Shown: positions 20,381-28,941 of the stretch, piece by piece
Layout of the letters: each line of letters begins with the position of its first letter
Numbering within the stretch: the first letter of the stretch is position 1
DNA from: Streptomyces bottropensis ATCC 25435
GTDB lineage: Bacteria; Actinomycetota; Actinomycetes; Streptomycetales; Streptomycetaceae
DNA length: 64,000 nucleotides
Assembly (NCBI RefSeq): GCF_000383595.1
Contig: NZ_KB911581.1
Location: forward strand, 2,300,265-2,364,264
Direction of reading: 5' to 3'
The notes under the pieces: model-generated
What the model was told of the DNA's origin: nothing
The model's input: the letters and a program-made list of their open reading frames with translations, nothing else
Database searches by the model: none
Made by a program: the position numbers and the translations under genes

Positions 20381-20413
20381 GCGGGTCGGCACGTACACCA
20401 CGCGCCGGCCCGC
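20381..20413. terminator. Hairpin between convergent genes
   Basis: Arms 20381-20390 and 20404-20413 pair over ten bases with one T-G wobble. The hairpin sits between the ABM stop (20367) and the SDR stop (20434), which face each other, so it probably serves both strands. Confidence 0.6.
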
Positions 20414-20433
20414 GATCGCCCGAGGGGACGCGC

Positions 20434-21150
20434 TCAGCGCACGCCACCGTCGACACGCAGCACCTGACCATTGATGTAACTGCTCTCCGGCGAGGCCAGG
20501 AAGAGCACCGCCCGGGCCACCTCGTCGCCCGTACCGGGACGTCCGGCCGCGAGCGACGGGGCGAGCTTCGGCCACAGCGTCTCGTTGCCGATGAGGGCCT
20601 TGCCCATGCCGGAATCGATGTAGCCCGGCGCCACGCAGTTCACGGTCACCCCGTCCGCGGCCAGCTCCAGCGCGGCGACGGCGGTGAACGCCTCGACCGC
20701 AGCCTTCGACGCGCAGTACGCCGCGGCGCCCGGCATGGCGCGCGAACCCAGGAGGGAGGACATGGTGACGATCCGGCCGCCCGGGGTCTCACGCACATAC
20801 GGCGCCGCCGCCCGCACGGTGTGGAACACGCCGTGCAGATTCGTGTCGACCACCTCGTTCCAGTGCTGCACGGACAGCGCGGCGACCGGGCCCGGGCGGC
20901 TCAGACCCGCGTTCGCCACCACGATGTGCGGACCCCCGTACCGCTCGTGGACCGTGTCCATCAGCGCCGCCATCGAGTCGGGGGCGGTCACGTCCGCCTT
21001 CAAGGCGATCAGCCCGTCACCGGGGTCGTCCGGGACCTCCCGTGCGGCCACCACGACGGTGGCTCCCGCACCGGTGAGCGCGAGCGCCACGTCCCGGCCG
21101 AGCCCTCGGGTCCCCCCGGTGACGACGGCGGTCCTGCCACGCAGATCCAT
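20434..21150 (-). CDS. SDR ketoreductase (second, tailoring type)
   Basis: This 238-residue SDR has the cofactor motif GGTRGLG, the motif ANAG, catalytic Ser in MSSLLGS, YCASK, and a closing YINGQVLRVDGG. The ATG at 21150 follows GGAGGAG at a proper distance; the longer frame upstream overlaps the candidate SARP site and is not coding. It is not of the ActIII type, so it should act after ring closure. In the rishirilide pathway, as I recall, a ketoreductase (RslO10) is needed late to reach rishirilides A and B. This gene is a candidate by context. It is a single-gene leftward transcript with its own candidate SARP site. Confidence 0.88.
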   Translation of the reverse strand: MDLRGRTAVVTGGTRGLGRDVALALTGAGATVVVAAREVPDDPGDGLIALKADVTAPDSMAALMDTVHERYGGPHIVVANAGLSRPGPVAALSVQHWNEVVDTNLHGVFHTVRAAAPYVRETPGGRIVTMSSLLGSRAMPGAAAYCASKAAVEAFTAVAALELAADGVTVNCVAPGYIDSGMGKALIGNETLWPKLAPSLAAGRPGTGDEVARAVLFLASPESSYINGQVLRVDGGVR

Positions 21151-21263
21151 CTCTCCTCCACAGCATCGGCTTCGCAACTTCGCCGAGCGTGCGCGGCACG
21201 GCTCGCGCCTCGACGGAGGAGGACTGGAGACCCTCCGATGCGCGGGCACGCCCGGGAGAGTCG

Positions 21264-21289
21264 TCCAGCGCACCTGGAGTCCCGCTCCA
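21264..21289 (-). promoter_or_regulatory. Candidate SARP operator (site c)
   Basis: TCCA at 21264, TGGA at 21275 and TCCA at 21286 are 11 bases apart and match perfectly. The site lies 114-139 bases upstream of the SDR gene starting at 21150 on the minus strand, and just downstream of the stop of the ActIV-type cyclase gene. Confidence 0.65.
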
Positions 21290-21355
21290 CCGGGCGCCGG
21301 AACGCTGCGGGGCATGGACACCTCCGTACCGCGGAGCACGCAGCCCTGCTGTCCG

Positions 21356-22261
21356 TCAGGCCGGGCTGCGCAGGGGACGGCCGCCGTTGAAGGCGACCAT
21401 CTCGCGCATCGCCGGCGCCGACTCGATACGGGCGCCGGGCGCACCGCCGCACGCCTCGTGGTAGGCGCGGTGGAGGTTGCCGACCAGTCGCTCGCGGTCC
21501 AGCAGGGTGGCGAACGCGCCCTCGTCGGCGCGCGTCGCCGTCTCCAGGGGGCTCAGCCCGTCCGCGAGTCCCCGCTCGGCGAGCTTCGCGACCCAGCGCA
21601 GGTAGTCCTCGGTGAACGTGAGCAACTCGGGCCCGCCGACGGGCCCGTGCCCCGCGACGACGACCAGGGGATCGAGCTCCCGCAGCCGCGCGAGCGCCGC
21701 GAGGGACCCGGCCAGCGAACCCATCAGCACGAACGGCGCGGCCCCGGAGAACACCAGGTCGCCCGCGAACAGCACCCGCCGCTCGGGCAACCACACCACC
21801 AGGTCGTCCGAGGTGTGCGCCACACCGGGATGGATCAGCTGCGCGGTGATGTCGCCGAGGCGCAGGCCGACACCCTCGCGCACGGTCAGCGTCGGCAGCA
21901 CGGTCGGGGTGTGACCCCACTCGACCCCCGGCCACATCAACTGCAACGCCGTGCCCTTGCGCACCAGTTCGGCAGGACCCGCCTCATGGCTGACCAGCAG
22001 CGTGTGGGGGCCGGAGAACACATGGTTGCCGAAGGTGTGGTCGCCGTGGTGGTGGGTGCTCACCACGATCCGGCGCGGGCCCGGCGCCAACGCGTCCACA
22101 GCCTCCCGCAGCGCGAGTGCCCGCTTCTCGGTGGCCGCCGTGTCCACGACGAGGACCGTGTCTCCGCCCACGACGATCCCGGCGTTGTTCACACACCAGC
22201 CGACCGGTTCCTGTACATACGCGTGCACCCCGTCGGCCACCGTCACCACAGTCCCCGGCAT
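21356..22261 (-). CDS. ActIV-type metallo-beta-lactamase-fold polyketide cyclase
   Basis: This 301-residue MBL-fold protein has the zinc motif THHHGDH (about residues 68-74), the His in PGVAHTSDD, the Asp in LFAGDLVFSG and a late GHGPV. The overall run GWCVNNAGIVVGGD, VVWLPERRVLFAGD and the closing VAFNGG follow the second-ring cyclase/thioesterase ActIV of the actinorhodin pathway as I know it. It would close the second ring and may release the chain from the ACP. The ATG at 22261 follows GGAGGGG. It is divergent from the third SARP gene, with a candidate SARP site between them. Confidence 0.88.
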   Translation of the reverse strand: MPGTVVTVADGVHAYVQEPVGWCVNNAGIVVGGDTVLVVDTAATEKRALALREAVDALAPGPRRIVVSTHHHGDHTFGNHVFSGPHTLLVSHEAGPAELVRKGTALQLMWPGVEWGHTPTVLPTLTVREGVGLRLGDITAQLIHPGVAHTSDDLVVWLPERRVLFAGDLVFSGAAPFVLMGSLAGSLAALARLRELDPLVVVAGHGPVGGPELLTFTEDYLRWVAKLAERGLADGLSPLETATRADEGAFATLLDRERLVGNLHRAYHEACGGAPGARIESAPAMREMVAFNGGRPLRSPA

Positions 22262-22322
22262 GACCCCTCCACCTGTTCCGCGCAACCTCGGTTCCCTGCC
22301 CGTCCATTGGGCCGACAGCCGG

Positions 22323-22348
22323 TGGAGCGCCGCTGGAAGGACCACGGA
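22323..22348. promoter_or_regulatory. Candidate SARP operator (site d)
   Basis: TGGA at 22323, TGGA at 22334 and CGGA at 22345 are 11 bases apart; the third has one mismatch. The site lies between the divergent cyclase gene (start 22261) and SARP 3 gene (start 22392), so it could serve either. Control of SARP 3 would make the circuit self-amplifying or hierarchical. Confidence 0.5.
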
Positions 22349-22391
22349 AGCCGCACCTGAACCACCGCCCCAGGCGAAGAGAGGATCCACG

Positions 22392-23201
22392 ATGGAATTC
22401 GGCGTGCTCGGGGGGCTGTCCGTCGAGGACAGCGATGGCCGCCATCTGCCCACCGCGCCCAAGCAGCGCCAGCTGCTCGGTCTGTTGCTGCTCCACGCGG
22501 GCGAGGTCATGCCCGCCCACACCTGTGTGAGCGAGATCTGGGGCGAGCATCCGCCGCCCAGCGCGGCCACCACCCTGCAGACGTATGTGATGCACCTGCG
22601 CCGACTGCTGGCCCGCATGCCGTCCGTCGGCTCCCGTGAGGCCGCCCGTGACCGGCTCAGGACGACCGGACAGGGCTATCTCATGGTCGTCGAGCCCGAG
22701 GAGCTGGACCTGCTCAGGTTCGAGCGGCTCGTCGAGCAGGCGGGCCGGGCCGGCGACGACGCCACCGTGGAGCGGCTGCTGCGCGGCGCGCTCGCTCTGT
22801 GGAGTCGGCCCGTCCTCGCCGATGTGCGGACCGGACCGGTGCTCCGGTCCGCCGTCACCCACTGGGAGCGGCGCCGTCTGGAGGTCCACGAGATGTATCT
22901 CGATGTGCGGCTCCGGCTCGGACGCCCGCGCGACGTGCTCGCCGAACTGGCCGTCCTCACCCGCAGCCACCCCACCCACGAAGCCCTGCACGCCCGGTAC
23001 ATGACCGCGCTCCACCAGACCGGCCGGGCCGGTGACGCGCTCGATGTCGCGTCCCGGCTCACCAGCCGGCTCGCCCGCGACCTGGGCGTCGTGCCGGGCC
23101 CCGTGATCGGGCGGCTGCAGGCCGCGATCCGGCGCGGCGGCAGCGTCGTCGTCCCCTTTCCGCTCGTCCCACCGTCCGTGCCCGGCCGGCGCCGGCCGTA
23201 A
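22392..23201 (+). CDS. Small SARP transcriptional activator (SARP 3)
   Basis: This 269-residue SARP has a winged-helix domain (APKQRQLLGLLLLHAG, about residues 15-100) and an activation domain (about 105-255, ending DLGVVPGPVIGRLQ). It is similar in length and sequence to SARP 2, so the two are paralogues. The ATG at 22392 was chosen because the conserved start MEFGVLGGLSV is typical; the longer frame upstream runs through the promoter. It heads a rightward transcript with the phosphotransferase, flavin reductase, luciferase-like monooxygenase and ABC transporter genes, so it may control its own operon. Confidence 0.92.
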   Translation: MEFGVLGGLSVEDSDGRHLPTAPKQRQLLGLLLLHAGEVMPAHTCVSEIWGEHPPPSAATTLQTYVMHLRRLLARMPSVGSREAARDRLRTTGQGYLMVVEPEELDLLRFERLVEQAGRAGDDATVERLLRGALALWSRPVLADVRTGPVLRSAVTHWERRRLEVHEMYLDVRLRLGRPRDVLAELAVLTRSHPTHEALHARYMTALHQTGRAGDALDVASRLTSRLARDLGVVPGPVIGRLQAAIRRGGSVVVPFPLVPPSVPGRRRP

Positions 23202-23214
23202 GGAGACCCCTCCC

Positions 23215-24342
23215 GTGCCCGTACCTCTGCAACGCGACCCCGACCTGACCCGTGCCGTCCTCACCCACTGGTTCGGCACCCGTTCCGCCGAGATCGGTGC
23301 GGTCGAGCTCGGACCCGTCACCGTGCCGAAGGAGGCGGGATTCTCCGGAGAGATCCTGCTGTTCGACGCCGAGTGGACCGAGGGCGGCACCTCCCGGCGG
23401 CGGCCGCTCGCGGTCCGCGTCGCCCCGACCGGGCACCGGGTCTTTCCCGAGGACTTCTGGGGCGACCAGGTACGGCTGCTGAAGCTGCTCGGCGACACCG
23501 GCCTGCCCGTACCGCCGGTGCTGTGGGACGAGCCCTCCGCCGAGTACCTGGGCGCGCCGTTCCTCGTCATGGAACGCGTCGACGGCCAGGTGCCCGCCGA
23601 TCTGCCCTCCTACCACCGGCAGGGCTGGCTGACCCGGCTGCCGCCCCCCGGCCGGGCCGCCGTGTGGAACGGGGGAGTGGACGCGCTCGCCGCCGTCCAC
23701 CGCCTCGACCCGAAGGAGGCGGGGGCCGACTTCCTCGACCGGCCCGAGTTCGGCCCCACCGGTCCGGCGCAACTGCTGCGGCACTTCACGCATCACCTGG
23801 ACTTCTACGGGGTCGCCGACGACAACACGACCGCGGCCGACGCTCTCGACCGGCTGCGCGCCCACGTGCCCGACGACCAGGGACCGGCGTCGCTGCTCTG
23901 GGGCGACGCCCGGATCGGCAACATCATCTACGCCGGGACGCGGCCCGCCGCGCTGCTCGACTGGGAGATGGCCGCGTTGGGGCCCGCCGAGAGCGACCTT
24001 GCCTGGTACCTGCACATGGACCGGCACCTCAGCGAGGGCATCGGCCTGCCCCGGCTCGCCGGGCTGCCCGGCCGGGCCGAGACCGTGGCCCGCTGGGAGG
24101 AGGGTGTCGGGCGCACCGCGCGCGACCTTCCGTACTACGAGCTGTTCGCGGCGTACCGGTTCTGCGTCGTCACCGCGCGTGTGGCCCGGCTGCTCGACGA
24201 GAGCGGCATCCTGCCCCCCGGCACCGACTTCCCCCTGCACCGCAACGCGACGGCGCTGCTGGCGAAGGTGCTGGACGAGCACCGCCGGAACTCCCCCTCC
24301 AGAGGTTATGGACCCGCCCTCCAGCGCCCTTCGAAAGCCTGA
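23215..24342 (+). CDS. APH-fold phosphotransferase family protein
   Basis: This 375-residue protein shows the aminoglycoside phosphotransferase/choline kinase-like fold: PFLVMERVDG in the hinge, the catalytic LLWGDARIGNIIY (the D and N of the Brenner motif) and LLDWEMAALG (metal-binding D). The GTG at 23215 follows AAGGAG, 13 bases after the SARP 3 stop. Homologues in aromatic polyketide clusters are of unclear purpose. Phosphorylating an intermediate for activation or resistance are both possible, and some family members occur fused or linked to acyl-CoA dehydrogenases. The family call is firm and the substrate is unknown. Confidence 0.85.
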   Translation: MPVPLQRDPDLTRAVLTHWFGTRSAEIGAVELGPVTVPKEAGFSGEILLFDAEWTEGGTSRRRPLAVRVAPTGHRVFPEDFWGDQVRLLKLLGDTGLPVPPVLWDEPSAEYLGAPFLVMERVDGQVPADLPSYHRQGWLTRLPPPGRAAVWNGGVDALAAVHRLDPKEAGADFLDRPEFGPTGPAQLLRHFTHHLDFYGVADDNTTAADALDRLRAHVPDDQGPASLLWGDARIGNIIYAGTRPAALLDWEMAALGPAESDLAWYLHMDRHLSEGIGLPRLAGLPGRAETVARWEEGVGRTARDLPYYELFAAYRFCVVTARVARLLDESGILPPGTDFPLHRNATALLAKVLDEHRRNSPSRGYGPALQRPSKA

Positions 24343-24368
24343 GCGGGCAAGGGAGGAGCTACAGACCC

Positions 24369-24887
24369 ATGGCGATCGATGACGAACTGTTCCGCGCGAT
24401 GTTCAGCGCGCACCCGGCCGCGGTCTGTGTCGTCACCGCCGCGGGCCCCGACGGCCGGCCGAGCGGTCTGACGACCAGCGCCGTCACCTCCGTGTCGATG
24501 GACCCGCCGTTGCTGCTCGTGTGTGTGGGCACCGGGTCGCGGACCCTGGCCGCCATCCGGCACTCGGGCGGCTTCGCGGTCAACTTCCTCGCCGTGCACA
24601 ACGAACGGCTCTCGGAGCGCTTCGCCGGCAAGAGCACCCAGAAGTTCGACGGCCTCGACTGGCGGCCCTCGGGGCGGGCCGCGCAGGCCCCACTCCTGCC
24701 CGCGCACCACCTCAGCGCCGTCGCCGAGTGCCTGGTGCACCAGGAGGTACCGGCCGGCGACCACAGCGTGTTCCTGGGCCGGATCGAGGGCGCCGTCGTG
24801 CACGGCCGCGCGCCGATGCTCTACCACGAACGCGACTACATCCATCTGCCCGTACCGGCCCTGTCCGGGACCGTGACGGCCGACTAG
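24369..24887 (+). CDS. Flavin reductase, two-component monooxygenase partner
   Basis: This 172-residue protein of the HpaC/flavin reductase-like family shows AAVCVVTAAGPDGRPSGLT, TTSAVTSVSMDPPLLLVC and the family GDH motif (PAGDHSVFLGRI) near the C-terminus. It should use NAD(P)H to make FMNH2 or FADH2 for the luciferase-like monooxygenases. The ATG at 24369 follows a GGGAGGAG box. It lies directly before the second LLM gene, the classic arrangement for a two-component oxygenase, and may also serve the LLM encoded at 12826. Confidence 0.92.
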   Translation: MAIDDELFRAMFSAHPAAVCVVTAAGPDGRPSGLTTSAVTSVSMDPPLLLVCVGTGSRTLAAIRHSGGFAVNFLAVHNERLSERFAGKSTQKFDGLDWRPSGRAAQAPLLPAHHLSAVAECLVHQEVPAGDHSVFLGRIEGAVVHGRAPMLYHERDYIHLPVPALSGTVTAD

Positions 24888-24954
24888 CCGGCAGCCGCGG
24901 CCCCCGGCCGCGACGCACACACCGTCCGTCCAGCCATCACATCGAGAGGACCCC

Positions 24955-26019
24955 ATGAAGTTCGGCATCAACCTCTTCCCCACCGTGGGACCTGCGGAGA
25001 AATCCGCCGGACAGCACTTCGAGGAGTCGCTTCGGCTGGCCGAACTCGCCGACGAACTGGGCTTCCACCATGTCAAGACCGTCGAGCACTACTTCCACGA
25101 GTACGGCGGCTACAGCCCGGACCCGGTGACCTTCCTCGCCGCCGCCGCGGCCCGCACCCGCCGGGTACGCCTCGTCACCGGCGCCGTACTGCCCGTCTTC
25201 ACGCACCCGCTGAAGCTGGCCGGCAAGCTCGCCATGCTCGACAACATCTCCCAGGGCCGCCTGGACGTCGGCTTCGGACGGGCGTTTCTGCCCGACGAGT
25301 TCACCGCGTTCGAGATCTCGATGGACGAGAGCCGGGCCCGCTTCGACGAGGGCGTCGAGGCGGTCCGCCGGCTCTGGGCGGAGGAGGACGTCGTCTGGGA
25401 GGGCACCTTCCACCGCTTCGGCCCGGTCACCATGCTTCCGCGCACCTGGCAGCGCCCGCATCCGCGCATCCTCGTCGCCACCGCGAAGACGCCCGCGTCC
25501 GCGGAGGCGGCGGCCCGCGCCGGGCACGGCGTCATGCTCGTCCCTTCCATCAACCCCCGCGAACAGGTGCAGAAGACGCTCTCCCTGTACCGCGACGCCG
25601 CCTCCGCCGCGGGCTTCAAGCCCACCGAGGAGGACATCCACATGAGCTACAACTGCTACCTCGCCGAGGACGGCCAGGAAGCCCGGCAGAAGGGCGGACA
25701 GGCCTCCGAGCGGGCCAACCGGGCGCTCGCGTCCGCGGTGTCCGCGTGGCGCGAGACCCGCAGCGCCGACTACCCCGGATACGAGAAGATCGTCGAGAAG
25801 GCGGGCCGCGGCGACTTCGACCGCGCGGTCGCCGAACGCAAGGCGCTGGTCGGCACCCCCGACGAAGTGCGGGCCGCGATCGACGACATCCGCGGCTGGT
25901 TCGGGGACTTCACCATCAGCCTCCAGGTCATCTCCGGCGCCATGCCGTTCGAGGAATCGGCCCGCACCATGCGCCTGTTCGCCGAGCACCTTCTGCCGCA
26001 CTACGCAGCGAACGACTGA
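24955..26019 (+). CDS. Luciferase-like flavin-dependent monooxygenase (2)
   Basis: This 354-residue LLM-class TIM-barrel protein starts KFGINLFPTVG, has HVKTVEHYFHEYGGYSPDP, TGAVLPVFTHPLKLAGKLAMLDNIS and GRLDVGFGRAFLPDEF. It differs strongly from the LLM encoded at 12826. The ATG at 24955 has a GAGAGGA box. It sits next to the flavin reductase gene, so it is expected to use reduced flavin for hydroxylation or epoxidation of the polyketide. The rishirilide and mensacarcin clusters also contain more than one LLM enzyme, as far as I recall. Confidence 0.92.
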   Translation: MKFGINLFPTVGPAEKSAGQHFEESLRLAELADELGFHHVKTVEHYFHEYGGYSPDPVTFLAAAAARTRRVRLVTGAVLPVFTHPLKLAGKLAMLDNISQGRLDVGFGRAFLPDEFTAFEISMDESRARFDEGVEAVRRLWAEEDVVWEGTFHRFGPVTMLPRTWQRPHPRILVATAKTPASAEAAARAGHGVMLVPSINPREQVQKTLSLYRDAASAAGFKPTEEDIHMSYNCYLAEDGQEARQKGGQASERANRALASAVSAWRETRSADYPGYEKIVEKAGRGDFDRAVAERKALVGTPDEVRAAIDDIRGWFGDFTISLQVISGAMPFEESARTMRLFAEHLLPHYAAND

Positions 26020-26033
26020 GGGACGGACCGCCG

Positions 26034-26993
26034 ATGGTTTCCTTGCGCACCGAGCACGGCCGCACGGGCCCGGGCGACGGCACCGGCGGCGAGGACCGTA
26101 CGTCCCGGGCCCGCAGGCTCCGTTCGGACGGAACCGGCGGGCCGGGCCGGAAGGCGGCGGACGGGGCGGACGCGGCGTTCGCACGGCCGCGCCCCCGCCC
26201 GCTTCGCTGGGTGGCCGCGGCGGCGGGCCTGGTCCTGTTGGCGATGGCCCTCAACGCCCTGATCACCAACGACGCGTTCCGCTGGGACGTCGTCGCCAAG
26301 TACCTCTCCGCGGAGACGGTGCTCGCCGGACTCGGCACCACGCTGTGGCTGACGGCGATCGCCTTCACCGGCGGCTTCGTCCTCGGCACCGCGCTCGCCG
26401 TGATGCGGCTGTCCCGCAACCCGATCCTCGTGACGCTGAGCTTCGGCTACACCTGGTTGTTCCGGTCCGTTCCGATGCTCGTGCAACTGCTTTTCTGGTA
26501 CAACATCTCGCTGCTGTACCCCGAGCTGTCCCTCGGCATCCCGTTCGGGCCCGCGTTCACCGAGTTCTCCACCGAGCGGATGATCAGCGGCCTGACGGCC
26601 GCCGTCATCGGGCTGGTCCTCCACGAAGCCGGGCAGCTCGCCGAGATCGTCCGGGCGGGCATCCTCTCCGTCGGACGCGACCAGACCGAGGCCGCGGAGG
26701 CCCTCGGCCTCGGCGGCTGGCGGACCTTCCGCCGCATCGTGCTGCCGCAGGCCATGCCCGCGATCCTGCCGCCCGCCGGCAGTCAGATCATCGGCCTGCT
26801 GAAAGGCACGTCCATCGTCAGCGTCATCGCCGTACAGGACCTGCTCTACGCGACCCAGCTGATCTACAACCGCAACTACCTGGTCATCCCGCTGCTTCTG
26901 GTGGCCACGCTCTGGTACCTGCTGCTGACCACGCTGCTCAGCGTCGTCCAGCACTTCGTCGAACGGCGCTACGCGACGGGGGACCGCGGATGA
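26034..26993 (+). CDS. Amino-acid ABC transporter permease
   Basis: This 319-residue polar amino-acid permease of the HisM/GlnP type has a hydrophilic, arginine-rich N-terminal extension of about 55 residues and about six membrane helices. The EAA loop is AAEALGLGGWRTFRRIVLPQA, the coupling helix for the ATPase. The ATG at 26034 lies 15 bases after the LLM stop. Only one permease is encoded, so a homodimer is likely. Its stop overlaps the ATPase start (ATGA). An importer inside a polyketide cluster is unusual. Uptake of valine or a related amino acid for the branched starter unit is a reasonable idea, not shown by sequence. Confidence 0.9.
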   Translation: MVSLRTEHGRTGPGDGTGGEDRTSRARRLRSDGTGGPGRKAADGADAAFARPRPRPLRWVAAAAGLVLLAMALNALITNDAFRWDVVAKYLSAETVLAGLGTTLWLTAIAFTGGFVLGTALAVMRLSRNPILVTLSFGYTWLFRSVPMLVQLLFWYNISLLYPELSLGIPFGPAFTEFSTERMISGLTAAVIGLVLHEAGQLAEIVRAGILSVGRDQTEAAEALGLGGWRTFRRIVLPQAMPAILPPAGSQIIGLLKGTSIVSVIAVQDLLYATQLIYNRNYLVIPLLLVATLWYLLLTTLLSVVQHFVERRYATGDRG

Positions 26994-27739
26994 TCGAGGC
27001 AGTCGGTGTCCACAAGTCGTTCGGCGGGCTGACCGTACTGGACGACGTCTCGCTCACCGTCCCCGAGTCCACCGTCACCTGTGTCATCGGCCCCTCGGGA
27101 TCGGGCAAGAGCACCCTGCTGCGGTGCGTCAACCGGCTGGAGCGCATCGACGCCGGACGCATCGTCGTCGACGGCGAACTCGTCGGCCACGAGTGGCGAG
27201 GCGACCGGCTCTACGAGCGCCCCCGCCGCGCGATCGCCCGGCAGCGGACCCGTACCGGCATGGTCTTCCAGAACTTCCGGCTCTTCCCGCACATGACGGT
27301 GCTCGGCAATGTCACCGAGGCACCGCGCGCCCTGCTCGGGCTGAGGCGTGCCCCGGCCGAGGAACGGGCCCGCGACCTGCTCGCCAGGGTCGGCCTCGCG
27401 GGGAAGGAGACCTCCCGTCCGCATCAGCTCTCCGGGGGCGAGCAGCAGCGGGCCGCGATCGCCCGGGCCCTCGCCATGGAACCGAGGGCGATGCTCTTCG
27501 ACGAGCCGACCAGCGCGCTCGACCCCGAACTCACCCAGGAGGTGCTGACCGTGATCCGGGAACTCGCCGACGGCGGGATGACGATGATCGTCGTCACGCA
27601 CGAGATGCGGTTCGCCCGGGAGATCGCCGACCAGGTCCTCTTCATGGACAACGGCAGGGTGGTCGAGACGGGCCCGCCGGACGAGGTCTTCGACGCCCCG
27701 CACAACGACCGCCTGGTCCGCTTCCTGGCCCGTGGCTGA
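26990..27739 (+). CDS. Amino-acid ABC transporter ATPase
   Basis: This 249-residue nucleotide-binding subunit has Walker A GPSGSGKST (about residues 34-42), Q-loop FQNFRLFPHMTV, signature LSGGEQQR, Walker B AMLFDEPTSALD and switch His in VVTHEM. These are the features of the GlnQ/HisP polar amino-acid group. The ATG at 26990 overlaps the permease stop, so the two are translationally coupled. It energises uptake together with the permease before it and the lipoprotein after it. Confidence 0.94.
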   Translation: MIEAVGVHKSFGGLTVLDDVSLTVPESTVTCVIGPSGSGKSTLLRCVNRLERIDAGRIVVDGELVGHEWRGDRLYERPRRAIARQRTRTGMVFQNFRLFPHMTVLGNVTEAPRALLGLRRAPAEERARDLLARVGLAGKETSRPHQLSGGEQQRAAIARALAMEPRAMLFDEPTSALDPELTQEVLTVIRELADGGMTMIVVTHEMRFAREIADQVLFMDNGRVVETGPPDEVFDAPHNDRLVRFLARG

Positions 27740-27849
27740 CGCGGAGGCCGCGCCGCCGCCCGCGCTCGACGGGAGGCCGTGCCCGGTCCCCGCCCCTCAC
27801 CGTGCCCCACCCGTCCCAGAACAGAGCCCCGTACCGTCGAGGAGACCCC

Positions 27850-28815
27850 ATGTCCCGAACTCCGGCCGCGCGCCCCACGGGCGTGCGCGGACGTCGCCCG
27901 CGCACCACTCGGGCGCTCACCACGGCAACCCTGTTCACCCTGCTCCTCGCGGCCTGTGGCTCCGGCAAGGAGGAGATCCCCGAGGACACCCGGGCCGCCG
28001 ACCTGGGGCGCGAGGACGTCGTCTCCGCGGTCCACGAGGAATCCGCCATCTCCGCGGCCCTGCCCGCGAAGCTGCGCGAGTCGGGGGTGCTGCGCATCGG
28101 TTCCGGCATCGGCGTGCCCCCCGTCGCGTTCAGCCCCGAGGACGGCGGCCCGCCGCGCGGCATCGACATCGATGTCTCCGAGGCCGTGGCCCGCGTCCTC
28201 GGACTCAAGGTGGAGCGCAAGCACGTCAGCGGCGCCTCCCTCATCACCGGCCTGAGCGCCGGCCGGTACGAACTCGGCACCGCGAATCTCGCCGTGACCG
28301 AGGAACGCAAGCAGGTGCTCGACTTCGTCCTCTACGTCACCGACGGCACCGGCTTCGCCGTGCGGGACGGCAGCGCGCTGAAGAAGGTCGACGACCTCGG
28401 TCAGCTCTGCGGACTGCGCGTCGGCACCGGTACGGGCACGACGTTCGAGGCGGATCTTGAGGCGGCGAGCAAGGAATGCGCGGCCGACGACAAGGAGCCG
28501 ATCGAGATCAGTACCTACCCGGACGCGGCCGCGCACTTCCTCGCGCTGCGCCAGGGCCGGGTGGACGTCCTGATGACGACGGCCAGCGTGCTGCGTTACG
28601 CGGCCACCCAGCAGCCGGACCTGCGCTACCTCAACGAGATCGAACGCAAGAACATCGGTCTCGCCGTCAAGAAGGGCTCCCCGCTCGCCGAACCCCTGAA
28701 GGAGGCGGTGAACCAGCTCATCGAGGACGGCACGTACGCGAAGATCCTCAAGAAGTGGCAGCTGGAGCCGGCGGCCGTCGAGAAGTCGGTCGTCAACCCG
28801 CCGGCGCAGCCCTGA
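27850..28815 (+). CDS. Amino-acid ABC transporter substrate-binding lipoprotein
   Basis: This 321-residue periplasmic-type binding protein (SBP family 3) starts with an arginine-rich signal sequence and a lipobox LLAAC with the lipid cysteine at residue 36. The mature part shows GVLRIGSGIGVPPVAF, GIDIDVSEAVARVLG, and CGLRVGTGTGTTFEADL, as in polar amino-acid binders. The ATG at 27850 follows GAGGAG. It is the last gene of the SARP 3 transcript and is followed by a terminator. The bound amino acid cannot be told by eye. Confidence 0.9.
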   Translation: MSRTPAARPTGVRGRRPRTTRALTTATLFTLLLAACGSGKEEIPEDTRAADLGREDVVSAVHEESAISAALPAKLRESGVLRIGSGIGVPPVAFSPEDGGPPRGIDIDVSEAVARVLGLKVERKHVSGASLITGLSAGRYELGTANLAVTEERKQVLDFVLYVTDGTGFAVRDGSALKKVDDLGQLCGLRVGTGTGTTFEADLEAASKECAADDKEPIEISTYPDAAAHFLALRQGRVDVLMTTASVLRYAATQQPDLRYLNEIERKNIGLAVKKGSPLAEPLKEAVNQLIEDGTYAKILKKWQLEPAAVEKSVVNPPAQP

Positions 28816-28870
28816 CCCGGCGACAGGGGCAAGAGGACAGAAACAGGGACAAGAGGACAGAAAGAGGCAA

Positions 28871-28903
28871 GGGGCGGGCCGCCGCGGACCGGCGGCCCGC
28901 CCC
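28871..28903. terminator. Bidirectional hairpin between binding protein and KSIII genes
   Basis: Thirteen-base perfect arms (28871-28883 and 28891-28903) with a short loop lie between two convergent stops (28815 and 28942). They form a very GC-rich stem suited to end transcription from both sides. Confidence 0.75.
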
Positions 28904-28941
28904 GACCCGCTCGGCGCGCATGCGCCACCGGCGCGGCGCGG

